Shown here: piece after piece, positions 35,137 through 46,118 of the stretch
Numbering within the stretch: the first letter of the stretch is position 1
Layout of the letters: every line of letters starts with the position of its first letter
Source of the DNA: Argentina anserina
Taxonomy: Eukaryota; Streptophyta; Magnoliopsida; Rosales; Rosaceae
Length of the DNA stretch: 64,000 bases
Assembly: GCF_933775445.1 (NCBI RefSeq)
Contig: NC_065875.1
Location: forward strand, 5,531,001-5,595,000
Reading direction: 5' to 3'
The notes under the pieces: model-generated
The model's input: only the letters and a program-made list of their open reading frames with translations
The model's database searches: none
What the model was told of the DNA's origin: nothing
Translations under genes and position numbers: made by a program

Positions 35137-35955
35137 TGTAGAACGAGAATCTGAAAACAAACGAGAATGCAGACACGTATACAAATAAAATGTGATTTAT
35201 TTATAATCAAGCGCGGGGTTACAATCTTTGTAGACTCCTCTGATTCTATCTCCGTATATGACTTGGCTCAAGGGTGACGTGCACTTGATCTTGAGAGTTT
35301 GAGTTTGATTTGGATTTGGATTTGATGAAGAACGAGCGATTTGGTAGCTTGATGATTCTTCGTGGACTTGAGTTTGAATTTGGATTTGATGAAGAACGAG
35401 CGATTTGGTAGCTTGACGATTCTTCGTGGACTTGAGTTTGGATTTGGATTTGATGAAGAATGAGCGATTTGGTGGCTTGACGATTCTTCGTGGACTTGAG
35501 TTTGGATTTAGATTTGATGAAGAACGAGCGATTTGGTGGACTTGATGATCTTCGTGGACTTGAGAGACTTCGTGATTTGTGGAGAGTGATCTTGCTCAAG
35601 TGATTTTCTCTCTTCTTCTCAAGTCCCTTCTCTTCATGTTGAAAGGGGTATTTATAGTGTCAAGGTTTCTATTTTGTAGAATATTTTAATGACACTAAAT
35701 TAATAAATTTCTTTAATTGTATAATTAAATTAATATGTATTTTCCGATAAATTTAAAATTAATTATTCTCATAACTAAATTAAACAGAAAATAATTGACT
35801 TAATTATAACTGTTAAGGAATTTATTAATTTAATCAAATGTCCGATTACCATTTCGAATCGTTAATGATATTCAATTTTTCAATTTACGTCGGAATCACG
35901 TAGCTTCGATTACGATAATCCGTTTATGTGCTGACACGAGTTTCATGTGTCTACA
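35137..35955 (-). mobile_element. 3' LTR of the gypsy-type element (819 bp)
   Basis: On the minus strand it starts TGTAGACACATGAAAC right after the polypurine tract and ends GATTCTCGTTCTACA. It contains four ~64-bp tandem units (next entry). Confidence 0.85.
35296..35560. repeat. 64-bp minisatellite within the LTR, about 4 units
   Basis: GATGAAGAA(C/T)GAGCGATTTGG recurs at 35324, 35388, 35452 and 35516, an exact 64-bp spacing. The Ser/Lys-rich minus-strand ORF 35246-35599 is a by-product. Confidence 0.93.
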
Positions 35956-36149
35956 AATGCCCCCACTTCAAGCCGGGCTGCAGACATGTGATCGTCACGT
36001 GCCGAAGATGCGCTTGAAGTATGCGCTTGAAGTATGCACTTTGATTTGGAGAATTCGTGGAGCTAGCTTCCGATGCTCCGCAAATTTTGTGGTATTCTTT
36101 CGACTATATATTTTGATCAGATGAATTTAATTTTTGAAAATCTTTACAT

Positions 36150-36335
36150 CCACCGCCACCACCGAAAGCATCAGAACAAACTAGTGTAGACATATTTAGG
36201 ACAATGGTTTCTGAAACACCATTCTTATTGTCACCACCACCAACAATGAACCAATTTTCTCCAATTGGCACACCTGCATGTCCAGCCCGTGGAGTTGGTA
36301 TCTGGCCTTGTTGTGTAGGTCTTTGAGTGGAGCTT
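36150..36335 (-). pseudogene. Kelch-repeat fragment of an acyl-CoA-binding (ACBP4/5/6-like) protein
   Basis: One minus-strand frame reads PTPRAGHAGVPIGENWFIVG followed by GGDNKNGVSETIVLNMST. This is a plant ACBP kelch blade (the GG pair plus the W and Y/V spacing) and a motif of the cytosolic kelch acyl-CoA-binding proteins. Only about 45-55 residues remain and the acyl-CoA-binding domain is absent. It lies just upstream of the 3' LTR in the element's sense orientation. Confidence 0.7.
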
Positions 36336-36408
36336 GCAGATCAAGGACATGAAGATCATAAAACCAATTTGAGTGGAACACCTGCTTCAGAAATGTAATT
36401 ATACAATG

Positions 36409-36630
36409 TCATACTTCAGGGACAATATCCGCACCAACCAATGTCATTCTTTGGCATGTACTTGCTTTTTTTTTCCCCTTTTGTGAATGATCTTTTTCAG
36501 AAGCCACCCACCCACCAAAAGCATCTTTGCTTGCTTTTATTATTTTGTGAATGGTCTTTTTCGGAAGCCACCCACCGAAAGCATTTTTCATGGGCTTATA
36601 TTCCATCCTTGCAGCCTGTTTCTTCAACAT
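36409..36630 (-). other. Unidentified captured segment with duplicated AFGGW motif
   Basis: A 73-codon frame has two related halves (KNAFGGWLPKKTIHKI and KDAFGGWVASEKDHSQ). The nucleotide text around TTTTTCGGAAGCCACCCACC is also doubled about 60-70 bp apart. The family is unknown and it may be a fourth host fragment. Confidence 0.4.
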
Positions 36631-36774
36631 GAATGATGAAGCTTTCTCTTTGGTGAAATATGAAAAGGAAGTTGCCTATATATATACTTGGGACATATAC
36701 CACATTCATTCAATTCCATCACAGATGGACGAAGCTGGTACTCTTGATTTTCTAGTTTCCATTTACACGTGTCT

Positions 36775-37112
36775 ACCCCTGGAATCTTTTCGGTAAGCTT
36801 CTACTGTCTCTTGTGCTCGATCTCTTGATGTGTGTATTCCAATGATTCTTGATCTCATTGTCTGTGCTTCCAGGCAATCTTGCAGCAATTTTAGACCACC
36901 TATTGCCAAGACTAGCATGGAGGTCAATAACAAGCTGCTCCTCAGCTTCATTGAGTAGCCCTCGCTTTAAGTCAGGCCGAAGATAATTAATCCATCGGAG
37001 GCGGCAGCTCTTGCCACAGTGGCGCAGACCCGCGAGCTTGGGGACGGCGTGCCAGCAGCATTGACCATGAGTGAGGATAAAATTCACCAGTTTCTTGTCC
37101 TTACTCACCATC
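36775..37112 (-). pseudogene. R2R3-MYB DNA-binding domain fragment, intronless
   Basis: The minus-strand frame runs [20 protein letters not shown], then [50 protein letters not shown] and [14 protein letters not shown]. It covers most of R2 and all of R3, closest to the MYB20/43/85-type group. The first tryptophan region of R2 and the whole activation domain are missing. Plant R2R3-MYB genes normally have introns after AGL and after GNR/GNK; here both junctions are continuous. That indicates capture from spliced RNA. It is not expected to make a functional factor. Confidence 0.85.
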
Positions 37113-37163
37113 CCTTGCAAATGATAATCCCCTAGGAATACAAGCAATCAAATCCAGCAAACT

Positions 37164-37548
37164 CTACTCCATCCCTGTCACAAAGTCGAGGTAAGTATTA
37201 TCCTCAGTTGCATGGTAAAGCCATCCAGCTGCCCACATAAGCTCATCTCCATATCTTGTGGAATTATAAAAGTTCTGAATGTAGAACACATTGTCATCAA
37301 CATGAGCATTGACAAGACAGTTAGTGATCCACTTCAACGAATCTTTAGCCTTGTCCAGCTGATCCACCTTATCCATATGATCACCATACTCAAGAACCGA
37401 CCAAGACAGAACCGAGGTAGTGAACATCATCGGTCTCCGGCGTCGTATATTTCCTTCGACAAGTCCACTATCTTCATCATCTCCCTCGGCATCAGTTGGC
37501 TTAGATTGACACAGTGTGAGGATCTTCTTTTATACCAGCTCCATTGTT
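37164..37548 (-). pseudogene. GH9 class C endoglucanase fragment, rearranged
   Basis: The minus-strand text contains VDLSKEIYDAGD, then after a small shift VLSWSVLEYGDHMDKVDQLD, DSLKWI and NVFYIQ, and directly FYNSTRYGDELMWAAGWLYH with TEDNTYLDF. These are ordered pieces of plant GH9C (secreted endo-1,4-beta-glucanase). The stretch between YIQ and FYNST, about 80 residues in the family, is missing. The frame also breaks after YDAGD. No intron is visible between the pieces. The catalytic C-terminal motifs and CBM49 are absent. Confidence 0.8.
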
Positions 37549-37639
37549 AGGTAAAAAACAGAAGGGATCGGAGCAGAGCCGAGAGGTCTGAGAAACATGT
37601 CAATTGTATAATTGAATCATTGAATGATTCAGTACGGTT

Positions 37640-37860
37640 GTACTTTCGTGCAACCAGTTTTTTTTACTGGTCTGACTTTGACATTTTTTTTAAGTCTAAC
37701 TTTGACTTTTCGATTTTTTTCAGACTTTGACTTTTTTTAGTCTGACTTTGACTTTTGATTTTTTTTCAGACTTTGACCCTCCCTTTTTTTAGTCTGACTT
37801 TGACTTTTGATTTTTTTTTTCTGACTTTGAACACTTTTTTTTTGTAGGATTTCGACAATA
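37640..37860. repeat. CTGACTTTGACTTTT-type short tandem repeat
   Basis: GTCTGACTTTGACTTTTGATTTTTTTTCAGACTTTGAC-like text recurs 4-5 times with variable T runs. It is non-coding. Confidence 0.8.
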
Positions 37861-37926
37861 ATCTGAGACTCACGGTCAATCTAGCCATTCGACTGCTTTC
37901 GAAACGCGTTGATTTCTGGCGAATTT

Positions 37927-38740
37927 GAAGAACGTAAACGACCTAATCGCTTGAGTGCTTTCATTTCATAGACTTGACAGCACTCAATAAAAGCGTTTTA
38001 GGCTTTACACATCACATTCAGCAAGACGGCTTTCAAGAGTTTGAAGAACGTAAACGAACTAATCACTTGACTGCTTTCATTTCATAGACTTGGCAGCAGT
38101 CAACAAAAGCGTGTTAGGCTTTACGCATCACATTCACCATGGCGGCTTTCAAGAGTTTGAAGAACGTAAACGACCTAATCACTTGACTGTTTTCATTTCA
38201 TAGACTTGACAACAGTGAATAAAAGCGTGTTAGGCTTTACGCATCACATTCACCATGGCGGCTTTCAAGAGTTTGAAGAACGTAAATGACCTAATCGCTT
38301 GAGTGCTTTCATTTCATAGACTTGACAGCAGTCAACAAAGGCGTGTTAGGCTTTACGCATCACATTCACCATGGCGGCTTTCAAGAGTTTAAAGAACGTA
38401 GACTACCTAATCGCTTGACTGCTTTCATTTCATGGACTTGACAGCAGTCAATAAAAGCGTGTTAGGCTTTACGCATCACATTCACCATGGCGGCTTTCAA
38501 GAGTTTGAAGAACATAAACGACCTAATCGCTTGAGTGCTTTCATTTCATAGACTTGACAGCAGTCAACAAAAGCGTGTTAGGCTTTACGCATCACATTCA
38601 TCATGACGGCTTTCAAGAGTTTGAAGAACGTAGACGACCTAATTGCTTGACTGCTTTCATTTCATGGACTTGACAGCAGTCAACAAAAGCGTGTTAAGCT
38701 TTATGCATCACAGTCACCACGGCGGTTTTCAAGAGTTTTC
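37927..38740. repeat. 116-bp satellite, seven units, inside the gypsy-type element
   Basis: GAAGAACGTA (or AAAGAACGTA/GAAGAACATA) starts units at 37927, 38043, 38159, 38275, 38391, 38507 and 38623, exactly 116 bp apart. Units differ by a few substitutions and almost no indels. Such arrays between pol and the 3' LTR are known in Tat/Ogre elements and can seed satellites. Confidence 0.96.
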
Positions 38741-39199
38741 TTCAAGATGCAAGGCTTGTTGATCTAGAACAGAAGAATTGTAGAACGTCGGAGCAGCTTC
38801 AAGTCAAAGAAGAAGTGCCAAATCCGAGATATTCCAGAACTGACTGGAACCGAGATTAAAGAGGCAAAGAAGTTACGAGCCAGTTTTTTGAAGAATGTCG
38901 TAGCAGCTTCAAGGGTTAGACCTGGATGTGACAGCTGACTTGAATGATCAGGATTTGCTCCTTTATTTTTTCAATCAAACCCTTATATATTTAAGATTGT
39001 TATTCTCAAGATTGTTATTCTCAAGATGCCTACGTATCCTTCTAAATAAGGATTCACGTCATCACGTAGTTCAAGGGTTTTGTTTTTGGTGCCTCGTGCA
39101 GTGTCAGCTCATGCAGGCGTGGAGCATTTTTTTTGTCTTATGCAGTTTAGGCTTGTGCAGACTTGGAGCATGCGTTGACGTTTTCAAGCATGGTACTTC

Positions 39200-39520
39200 G
39201 TCAAGAATTTTTCATTAATGGGACCGATCCTCAGACCGTCTTCCGCCACAATTTTGTAAGCTTCATTGGTGTATACTTCTCTGACGACGTAAGGACCATG
39301 CCACTTTGACTTGAATTTGGAGCCAGTCTTGTGCGTCATAATGATGAGTCTTCAAATAGCAAGAACTAAATCATTAACTTTAAATGATCGTGGTCGAACA
39401 CCTTTGTTGAAGGCGTGTGACATCCGAAGTTGGTAGCATTCCAGGTGTTGTTGTGCATCAAGCCTCTTCTCGTCCAAAGCTTCTAACTCTTGAAGGCGCA
39501 ACTTGACATTTTCCTCATTT
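39200..39520 (-). pseudogene. Gypsy integrase C-terminal remnant
   Basis: The minus-strand frame reads LRLQELEALDEKRLDAQQHL, then GVRPRSFKVNDLVLA, a TGA stop, and KFKSKWHGPYVVREV with AYKI. This is the chromodomain-free integrase tail (GD/NDLVL.....KW.GPY.V) of Ty3/gypsy elements. One in-frame stop is visible and everything upstream in pol is deleted. The LTR stub follows within about 45 bp. Confidence 0.85.
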
Positions 39521-39582
39521 TTCAAGATAATTATTTAACGAAGATAATTTAGATCATTAAATTTCATGTGTCTACACTTTGT

Positions 39583-41553
39583 TTTTAGTACCAATTAGAT
39601 TATAGGACTATAGGAGCAAAGGATTTTGATCCTTAAATGAAATGTTGGGTTCCTGGGTAGCACCCGAAAACGTGCAGAAATGACTGATTTTACCTATATA
39701 GGCAGCAAGCCAAACTTGCGTATTTGAAACATGTTACATGTGATTGCTTTGATCCAATGTTACATGTAATTTCACCTATATAGGTGCCCCATGCCATGGT
39801 CTTTGTTCTTGTTTGTGTATATGTGATAGTGATTGAGATGAGGTTATATACCTGTGTAAATCAAAAAGAAAAGTAATTAGTAGGGGTTTGAGTTTTGGTT
39901 TAGGCTACCACTCTTAAGGTTTCATAGCCTTTAATTTCAAATCAATGGCTGGGTAGTGATAAAAGGCAAGTTCTGGAAAGTGATATAGGTTTTGGCACAA
40001 TCAAAATTGGACTATTTCTATTTTTAGACAAATAATTTGTTCGATCATTATAATATTTGTGCGGTTGGCAGAAAAAACTTAATCACACTTTTTCCTCGTT
40101 GCAGGAGAGATTCTTGATAGAGAAATCCGCCGACATAAAAGACATCAGCGTACGTAATATAATGAAGGGTAAAGAAATAAGTAAAGAAGAGTGGTGCTAT
40201 TCACACACAAATAAATATTTGTTTTGTTTTATAGATGAGCCAACGATGAAATAAATTCTGACATAAATCTATTGCATTTCAAAATAAAGCTTGGAGTACT
40301 TAAATTGATTAATAAAAGCTAGGGTGCACTAAGTCTTGTTTGATTTAAGAGACACCATATGCAGATAAAATTAGACGGGCATGTTAAGCACAATAGTTAT
40401 ATATAATCTGTCTAAAACTATAATAGAGGAGATCAAATTAGATAGAGTTTGGGGTCCACTAGCACAATATAGAACACTTAAAAAAAGTGTCATTATCCCC
40501 ATTATGTGATACAACTGTTTCTAGGGCAATCAAAATTGGTGCAATCCAGAGTGTCCGAATAAAACCATCGATGAACAAAAGTGAGATAGAAAAGAAAAAC
40601 GACCCCATTTTGATTTCCACCTTAACATGTATTTCCTTTTCCCTCCGAAAGAATTAGTATCTAACACTTGCTGCTGGCTTGCTGCTACCTCTCAGGCTCT
40701 CATCTCAGCCTTCCAATCGTGTTCACTGTATACATTGCTTCTTCTCCTTGTTATGCTCTTTCTGCATTATTCTCAATCGATTTCGTCCACCCTTCTTAGA
40801 TAGTTAGATTCATACAAATCATGAAAACATGAAGACTATACATAAGACAAATAGAAAACTATCTAGCTTGGATACTATTATTCGGTCCAGCAAGTTTAAC
40901 TTCTTGCCCCGACGTCATAGATATTTGTTCTTCATGATGTTGATGTTGTTGATGAAACTCGCATCACAGATGTACACACTGGAACGAAATTGGACTGTTC
41001 TTAGTGTAGATGAGATATTTAATTAGGTCAATGCTTTCACAAGAAACACATTTCCCATATGCTTAAATTAAAAGCTTATTTCGATGAACATCCTAGCCAC
41101 AAAACAACCCTTGGGTAGTTGTAAGGAACAAAATATCGAAATCATTGGTCACCTTTTCTGGTGAAGAATGCATGTTCGGTTTTTCGTTATCCTCACTTTG
41201 TTTCGTTTTTTGTTATTGGAACATTACTCGCACAATTTTCACGTTCCCTCTCTTTTTTGGGTCGAAGACTGTTTACGTTCTCAAATTTGTTCTCTTCACT
41301 CGTGGTTTCAAATATCTCCATCTTCCTTGTTTTCATTCGTATGTACAACTTCTGAAAATGGCTAGATTGCCAAAATGTTGAATTTGCTAGGTGACAAGTA
41401 TAATCAAACACGCTCTGCCAAGTATTTAGCGCTTTGCATATACTGCATGGTTTAATTTTTCTTTTGATTTTGACAAACCATGCCAGATTGCCAGAACCTA
41501 TGGTTCTATCGGTCAGGCCATCAGAATCAAATAATAGTTTATGCAAGATAAAC
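39583..41553 (+). repeat. Block B2, copy of bHLH intron 4
   Basis: Collinear with 8975-9540 and 10017-11350, with the MITE at 9548-10016 cleanly absent. It is cut at 41554 by a Copia LTR, so exon 5 is missing. ORFs (for example 41145-41381) are shared with block C but change frame and are not credible genes. Confidence 0.85.
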
Positions 41554-41756
41554 TATTGGATATGAATGATATGATACATGATGAAATAACTTTATCTTTA
41601 TTGAATGATATGAAAACATATATATAGGCATTACAAAATCACAATTCCGTAGTATTCAGAGTCCTAATCTATTACAGAGATGCTAATCTATCTCCTAACA
41701 GGAAACCTATTAGGCTAAGACACACACAAAGGTAGAATATTAATTCTCCTGGAACA
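41554..41756 (-). mobile_element. Copia 3' LTR (203 bp)
   Basis: On the minus strand it begins TGTTCCAGGAGAATTAA after ACACAAGGGCAAG. It shares GTGTGTCTTAGCC, TTTCCTGTTAG and AATAGATTAGGACTCTGAAT with the LTR at 50312-50514. Its far end (CATATCCAATA) has lost the usual CAACA by mutation. Confidence 0.8.
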
Positions 41757-41942
41757 CTTGCCCTTGTGTCCCATGTCTAGGTTGCATGCCACACAACGTT
41801 GCCTCGGTAAAAACCTTGTTGACCAAAACAAAAACCTCTTGGGTAAAATAAAAAGCTTGATCGAAGTGGAAAAGAGCACAATACACCAACTACTTAAAGA
41901 TCTTAACATGTGATGTAGACTTCCCCTGAAGTCTACCAAACT

Positions 41943-43020
41943 CTAAAGTTTCGATAAACGACGAATGCCAATGCTCTTCACATGTTTCACAAAAGTAGAT
42001 TTAGGCAAAGACTTAGTGAACAAACCCGCAACATTGGATTCTGAACTCACTTGATTGACCTGAACATTCAAGAACTTCTGTTGTTGAACGTTGTAGAAGA
42101 ACTTGGGCGAAATATGCTTGGTGTTGTCTCCCTTGATGAAACCTAACTTTGTCTGCTCTATGCAAACAACATTATCTTCATAAATGCACGTAAGTTGATC
42201 AATTGTAGAAACTAATCCACAAGAATCACGAATACGAACGAGTGATCGTAGCCAAACACATTCTTTAATTGCTTTATAGAGAGCGATGATCTCCGCATGA
42301 TTCGAAAAAGTAGCAACAAGAGTTTGATTCGTGTATCTCCAAGATATAGCCGTATTCCCAATGGTAAACACATAATCAGTTTGAGAACGAGTCTGGTGAC
42401 GGTCAGAGAGGTACTCTGCGTCGGCATAACCAACTAACAAGTTATTTGGAGTGTTTGTATTGGGGAAAGGAGCTGTACGAGACTGGTTACTGCTCTCGAC
42501 ACCGTGCACGATTTCCACGCTATGGCGGCGTCGCTGCGGCGTACGGCGGCAAGGCCGGGGTCGACGATGACGGTGGTGTGGGGAGATACCGTGGCGGTGT
42601 TCTCTCTGCAATAGGGGTAGAACAATCCCATGCCAAGGGAACCTTTCAAGTATTGAAACAAATGCTTGATTCAATTCCAATGACGTAGCGTAGGCGCGGA
42701 GCTAAATCTAGCTAATAAGTTCACTGCGAAAGATATGTCCGGTCTAGTGCATTGAGCAAGATACAATAGTGCCCCAATTGCACTAAGGTATGAAACTTCA
42801 GGACTAAGAACTTCTTCATCCTCCTCTTTAGGACGGAATGGATCCTTCTTGATATCTAGACTTCAGAGGACCATAAGAGTAGACAATGGACTGCATAGAT
42901 CCATATTGAAACATCGAAGCATCTTCTGCGTGTAGTTCGACTGGTGGACTAAGATACGGGCTTTGAATCCGCGACTTTCTGGAGGTCGATAATGCGTTGC
43001 ACTTCTAACTCACTTTGAGA
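41943..43020 (-). pseudogene. Copia RT tail and RNase H
   Basis: RNase H motifs are present: LVGYADAEYLSD, AISWRYTNQTLVATFSNHAE, ALYKAIKECVWLRSL, CIYEDNVVCI and the C-terminal HISPKFF..V.Q. The segment before, from about 42640 upward, reads as the RT end ([20 protein letters not shown] in part). Between them about 135 bp (about 42480-42615) are strongly GC-rich and have no place in the usual Copia spacing. Frames change at least twice. Confidence 0.85.
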
Positions 43021-43181
43021 AGTGTATGGATCATAATGAGACATAGTGGGGACACACCACGTCAATTCCTGATGTTTATTTGGAATGATAACATTCCCAT
43101 CTCCCTCTAACGACTAGAAGCATATCTCATCAAAGTGACAATCTGCAAATCTTGCAGTTTAGAGATCTCTGGTGGTTGGTT

Positions 43182-43493
43182 CTAAGTCTGGACAATCGTT
43201 GGGGAATTATAGCCAACATAGATACCTAATCGTCTCTGAGGATCCATCTTAGTAAGCAGTGGAGGCATAATATGCACATAGACGGCGCAACCAAAAATGC
43301 GTAAGTGTGAAATATTGGGTTCGTAACCATTTACCATATGGTACGTACTAAACGCTTGGCTAGCTGCGGGTCTGAAATGAATAAGTGTCACTGCATGCAA
43401 CACTGCATATCCCCACGCAGAGATCGGCAAGTTAGTACCCATAACCATTGCCCGAGCAACAAGCTGAATACGCTTGATGGTAGCCTCTACTAG
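43182..43493 (-). pseudogene. Copia integrase C-terminal part
   Basis: The minus-strand frame contains EATIKRIQLVARAM, LPISAWGYAVLHA, YHMVNGYEPNISHLRIFGC and RRLGIYVGY, the standard region after the integrase core. It is broken at 43494 by the nested LTR and continues at 45683. Confidence 0.85.
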
Positions 43494-45677
43494 TGATAGG
43501 AGCACAAAGTGTGACGTTCTTAATGTGATTATGGCCTATTCTTACTCTATGTTACCTCTTATTTAGTATGTTTTAGTTTCTTTTGTATGAATAAGTGTCT
43601 AGGTAGAGCTTATATCAATTATGAGTGAATTTGATGATGAAATCGTGCTAAGTGTTAAGAATTCTTGTTGAGATATGATTCCTTGTTCGAGTAGGATTCA
43701 TCCTTTCATATTTATTTGTTTCTAACGTACTTATTCTTATTAGGAAATAAAAATCCATGTTGGAGAAAGAAAGCAATCCTAGTTCCACAAGGAAAAAGAA
43801 GAAGATATGCACTTAAAAGCTCAATCCATGCAAGAATCAAAATGCTGTCAAGATTCATAGTCCAACTTCGACGGGCTCCCTTGGATAGTTCCGATCGAGT
43901 TAGAAGCCGTACCTTATATGGATAGAAAGCTGTGTGAGTCTAGTTTCTGTAGGATTTGGAATCAATCAATATTTTATTCCTACATGGAGATATGACCGAA
44001 TCATTACTCGGAGGTCCAGTGAGCTTGGCGGAATTATCTCAGCCATTGATTTGCTTTTGATCAAAGGGCTATGAGGGAAACTTAGGACCTTGTTTCTCCT
44101 GCATATAGAGCACAAATATGTGTCAGAATCTCCATAAATTCATGCACCAAAGAATGTCAAAGAAGGAATGCAGCAAATTAATGAGAAGAGGTAAGAAAGT
44201 CAAAGAAGGCATGCAGCAAATTAATGAGAATAAGTAAGAATAATCAAATATGGCTGCAGCAATTAAAGACTTTTTCTGCCTCCCTAATTCAAAGGAAGAA
44301 ATTTATGCAAAAGAAATCAGCATTAAAGGAGGAAGAAGATATGCAATTAATGTCCAATCCTTATAGAAATCAGAATTCTGGTAGTGCAGATCATCCAACT
44401 TTGACGGGCTCCCCTGGACAGCTCAAAATGATTGAGAAAATGCATGTTATATGGATGAAAATATATGGGAGTCTATTTTCAAATTCCATTAGAATCAGCG
44501 AAATATCTATTTTTTAGAGAACGTCATGGCCAGAACAAGGGCCAAATGTCAGATCTGCCGAATTGAGAAAATCTAGACCAATTTGGTTTCAACTTTGTGG
44601 ACTTTGTGGCCAGCCTCCCTTGAGTTTCTTCCTCTATATATAGCACCTCATTTCCACGTAAAATGATCATAAACCTTGCACACAAGTGTAGCCAAAGCTC
44701 TGCCCAAACACTTTCATTCACCGTGAACCATAGAATCCAAATTCACCACCCTTCACCATATTTTCTGTCCAAAGCTTGGGAGCCTAGGATACCATACTCT
44801 TGAAGATCTCGTGCTACCTCTGTAAGGAACCTTGGGAGGAGAATTATAAAGTGTAACTCTATGATCTTCATGTTTAATTTTCGGGTTTTTATGTTCTTGT
44901 TCTTAGATGATTTATGTTTAGGTTTTGTTAAAGTTATTCTTATTCTTGTCTATGAGATATTTATAACTTTTGAATGACATGATGAATTAAGGTTTTCGAT
45001 TTTTATTCAATGATTTTAGGTTTTATGCCATGAGTTTCTGTTTATTTATTTAAATATTTTTCGGTGTGTTCTTACTTATGTGTGTGATTGATACCCGGAA
45101 GTTGACGTTGCATGTGTAATAATCCAAAGTTATAAATAATTTTGATACTTGGGAGTTGATTAATTGTTTGTTCTTTGTCACCTTCACCGATTATTCCCTA
45201 GGTTCGGTTAGACTTGTGCCTTTGAATATGTTAATTTCTTTATGTGATACGTAATTGCATGATAAATTGGTATGTTAGATTTCGAATGAGGCTGGGGTTG
45301 AGTTCGAATGTGTTAAAGTGTCATTGAGTTAGGAACCTTGGGAGGAACTTAACTACATAACCGATTTTAGGATGTATAATGAACCTTACGGCATGAACTT
45401 AAATGAGATTAGATTTCGTTACCTTTGTTCTTATGTTATTTGTTTGGTAATTGCTTATATGTTGGTTGGTTGATCACATGTATATATTAGTTTAGGTTTA
45501 TTTTTCTGTTTGATCCAAAATATATCTCAAAACTTTTAAACTCTTATGAATTCGTTGTTAAATGTTTGTGATTCTTTACCCTGGTTGGATCCCCGGTTTG
45601 TGAACGATACCCTCTTGCTTTATACTACTAACGATGCTTACAGGGTTAATATTGATCTCGAGTAATCGAACCGATCA
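43494..45677 (-). mobile_element. Large LTR (2,184 bp) nested in the Copia integrase
   Basis: The ends are TGATAGGAGC...CCGATCA. ACTAG (43489-43493) and GCTAG (45678-45682) flank it, and the Copia integrase frame (NGLA / EATIKR) is split exactly here. The minus-strand end CTCCTATCA and the inner CATCGTTAGTA...CCGGGGA motif match the solo LTR at 17291-18865. No coding or second LTR is present, so it is solo. The ORF 44224-44517 has no recognised family. Confidence 0.8.
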
Positions 45678-45682
45678 GCTAG

Positions 45683-46118
45683 ACCGTTCTGTGAATGAAC
45701 ATGAGGAACGAGATGTTCAACTTCGATCCCAATAAACATGCATTAATCATCAAATTGGAGATGAATTCTCCACCATTATCCAAACGAATGGATTTAATAG
45801 GATAGTCGGGGTGGTGTGCCCGAAGTTTGATGATTTCAGATAATAACTAGCAAATGCAGCATTCCTTATGGATAGCAAAGCGACGTGTGACCAATGCGTC
45901 GATGCATCAACCAATACCATAAAATATCTAAAAGGTCTGCATTCTGGTTGAATAGGTCCACAAATGTCACCTTGGATACATTGTAAGAATGTAATGTTCT
46001 TGGTCGAAGCTTTAACAAAAGGACTTCCTTGAAATTTAACAAAAGAACAAGCTTTGCAAAACGAGCGATTGGCATCAGTAAGTGCCATGAAGGCATTAGA
46101 AATAACAAGAAGCATCAC
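45683..46118 (-). pseudogene. Copia integrase core
   Basis: The minus-strand frame contains FCKACSFVKFQGSPF, ITFLQCIQGDICGPI with the D of the DDE triad, and FRYFMVLVDASTHWSHVALL, followed by a frame change into IEVEHLVPHVHSQNGLA. It is interrupted downstream by the nested LTR. Confidence 0.85.

Larger units (their letters stand above)
35137..39577 (-). mobile_element. Defective Ty3/gypsy (Tat-like) element carrying host gene fragments
   Basis: The borders are exact: TGTAGA...TCTACA ends with a 5-bp duplication CTTTG on each side (35132-35136, 39578-39582). Block A (about 8970) shows the unoccupied intron. Read on the minus strand, the order is an LTR stub (about 39563-39577), an integrase end (39200-39520), 116-bp satellite units, gene fragments, a polypurine tract (complement of CCCCCACTTC at 35960-35969) and the 3' LTR. 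Gag, protease, RT and nearly all of the 5' LTR are gone. Extra DNA between pol and 3' LTR is typical of the Tat/Ogre group; that assignment is inferred. Confidence 0.85.

Noticed and set aside
35246..35599. 117-aa Ser/Lys-rich repeat protein, minus strand
   Set aside because: Translation of the 64-bp minisatellite within the LTR, at the very end of the element.
41145..41381. ORFs shared between blocks B and C (also 46636-46932, 10950-11225)
   Set aside because: Frames and lengths differ between copies and the sequence is bHLH intron 4, so this is conserved DNA, not a conserved protein.
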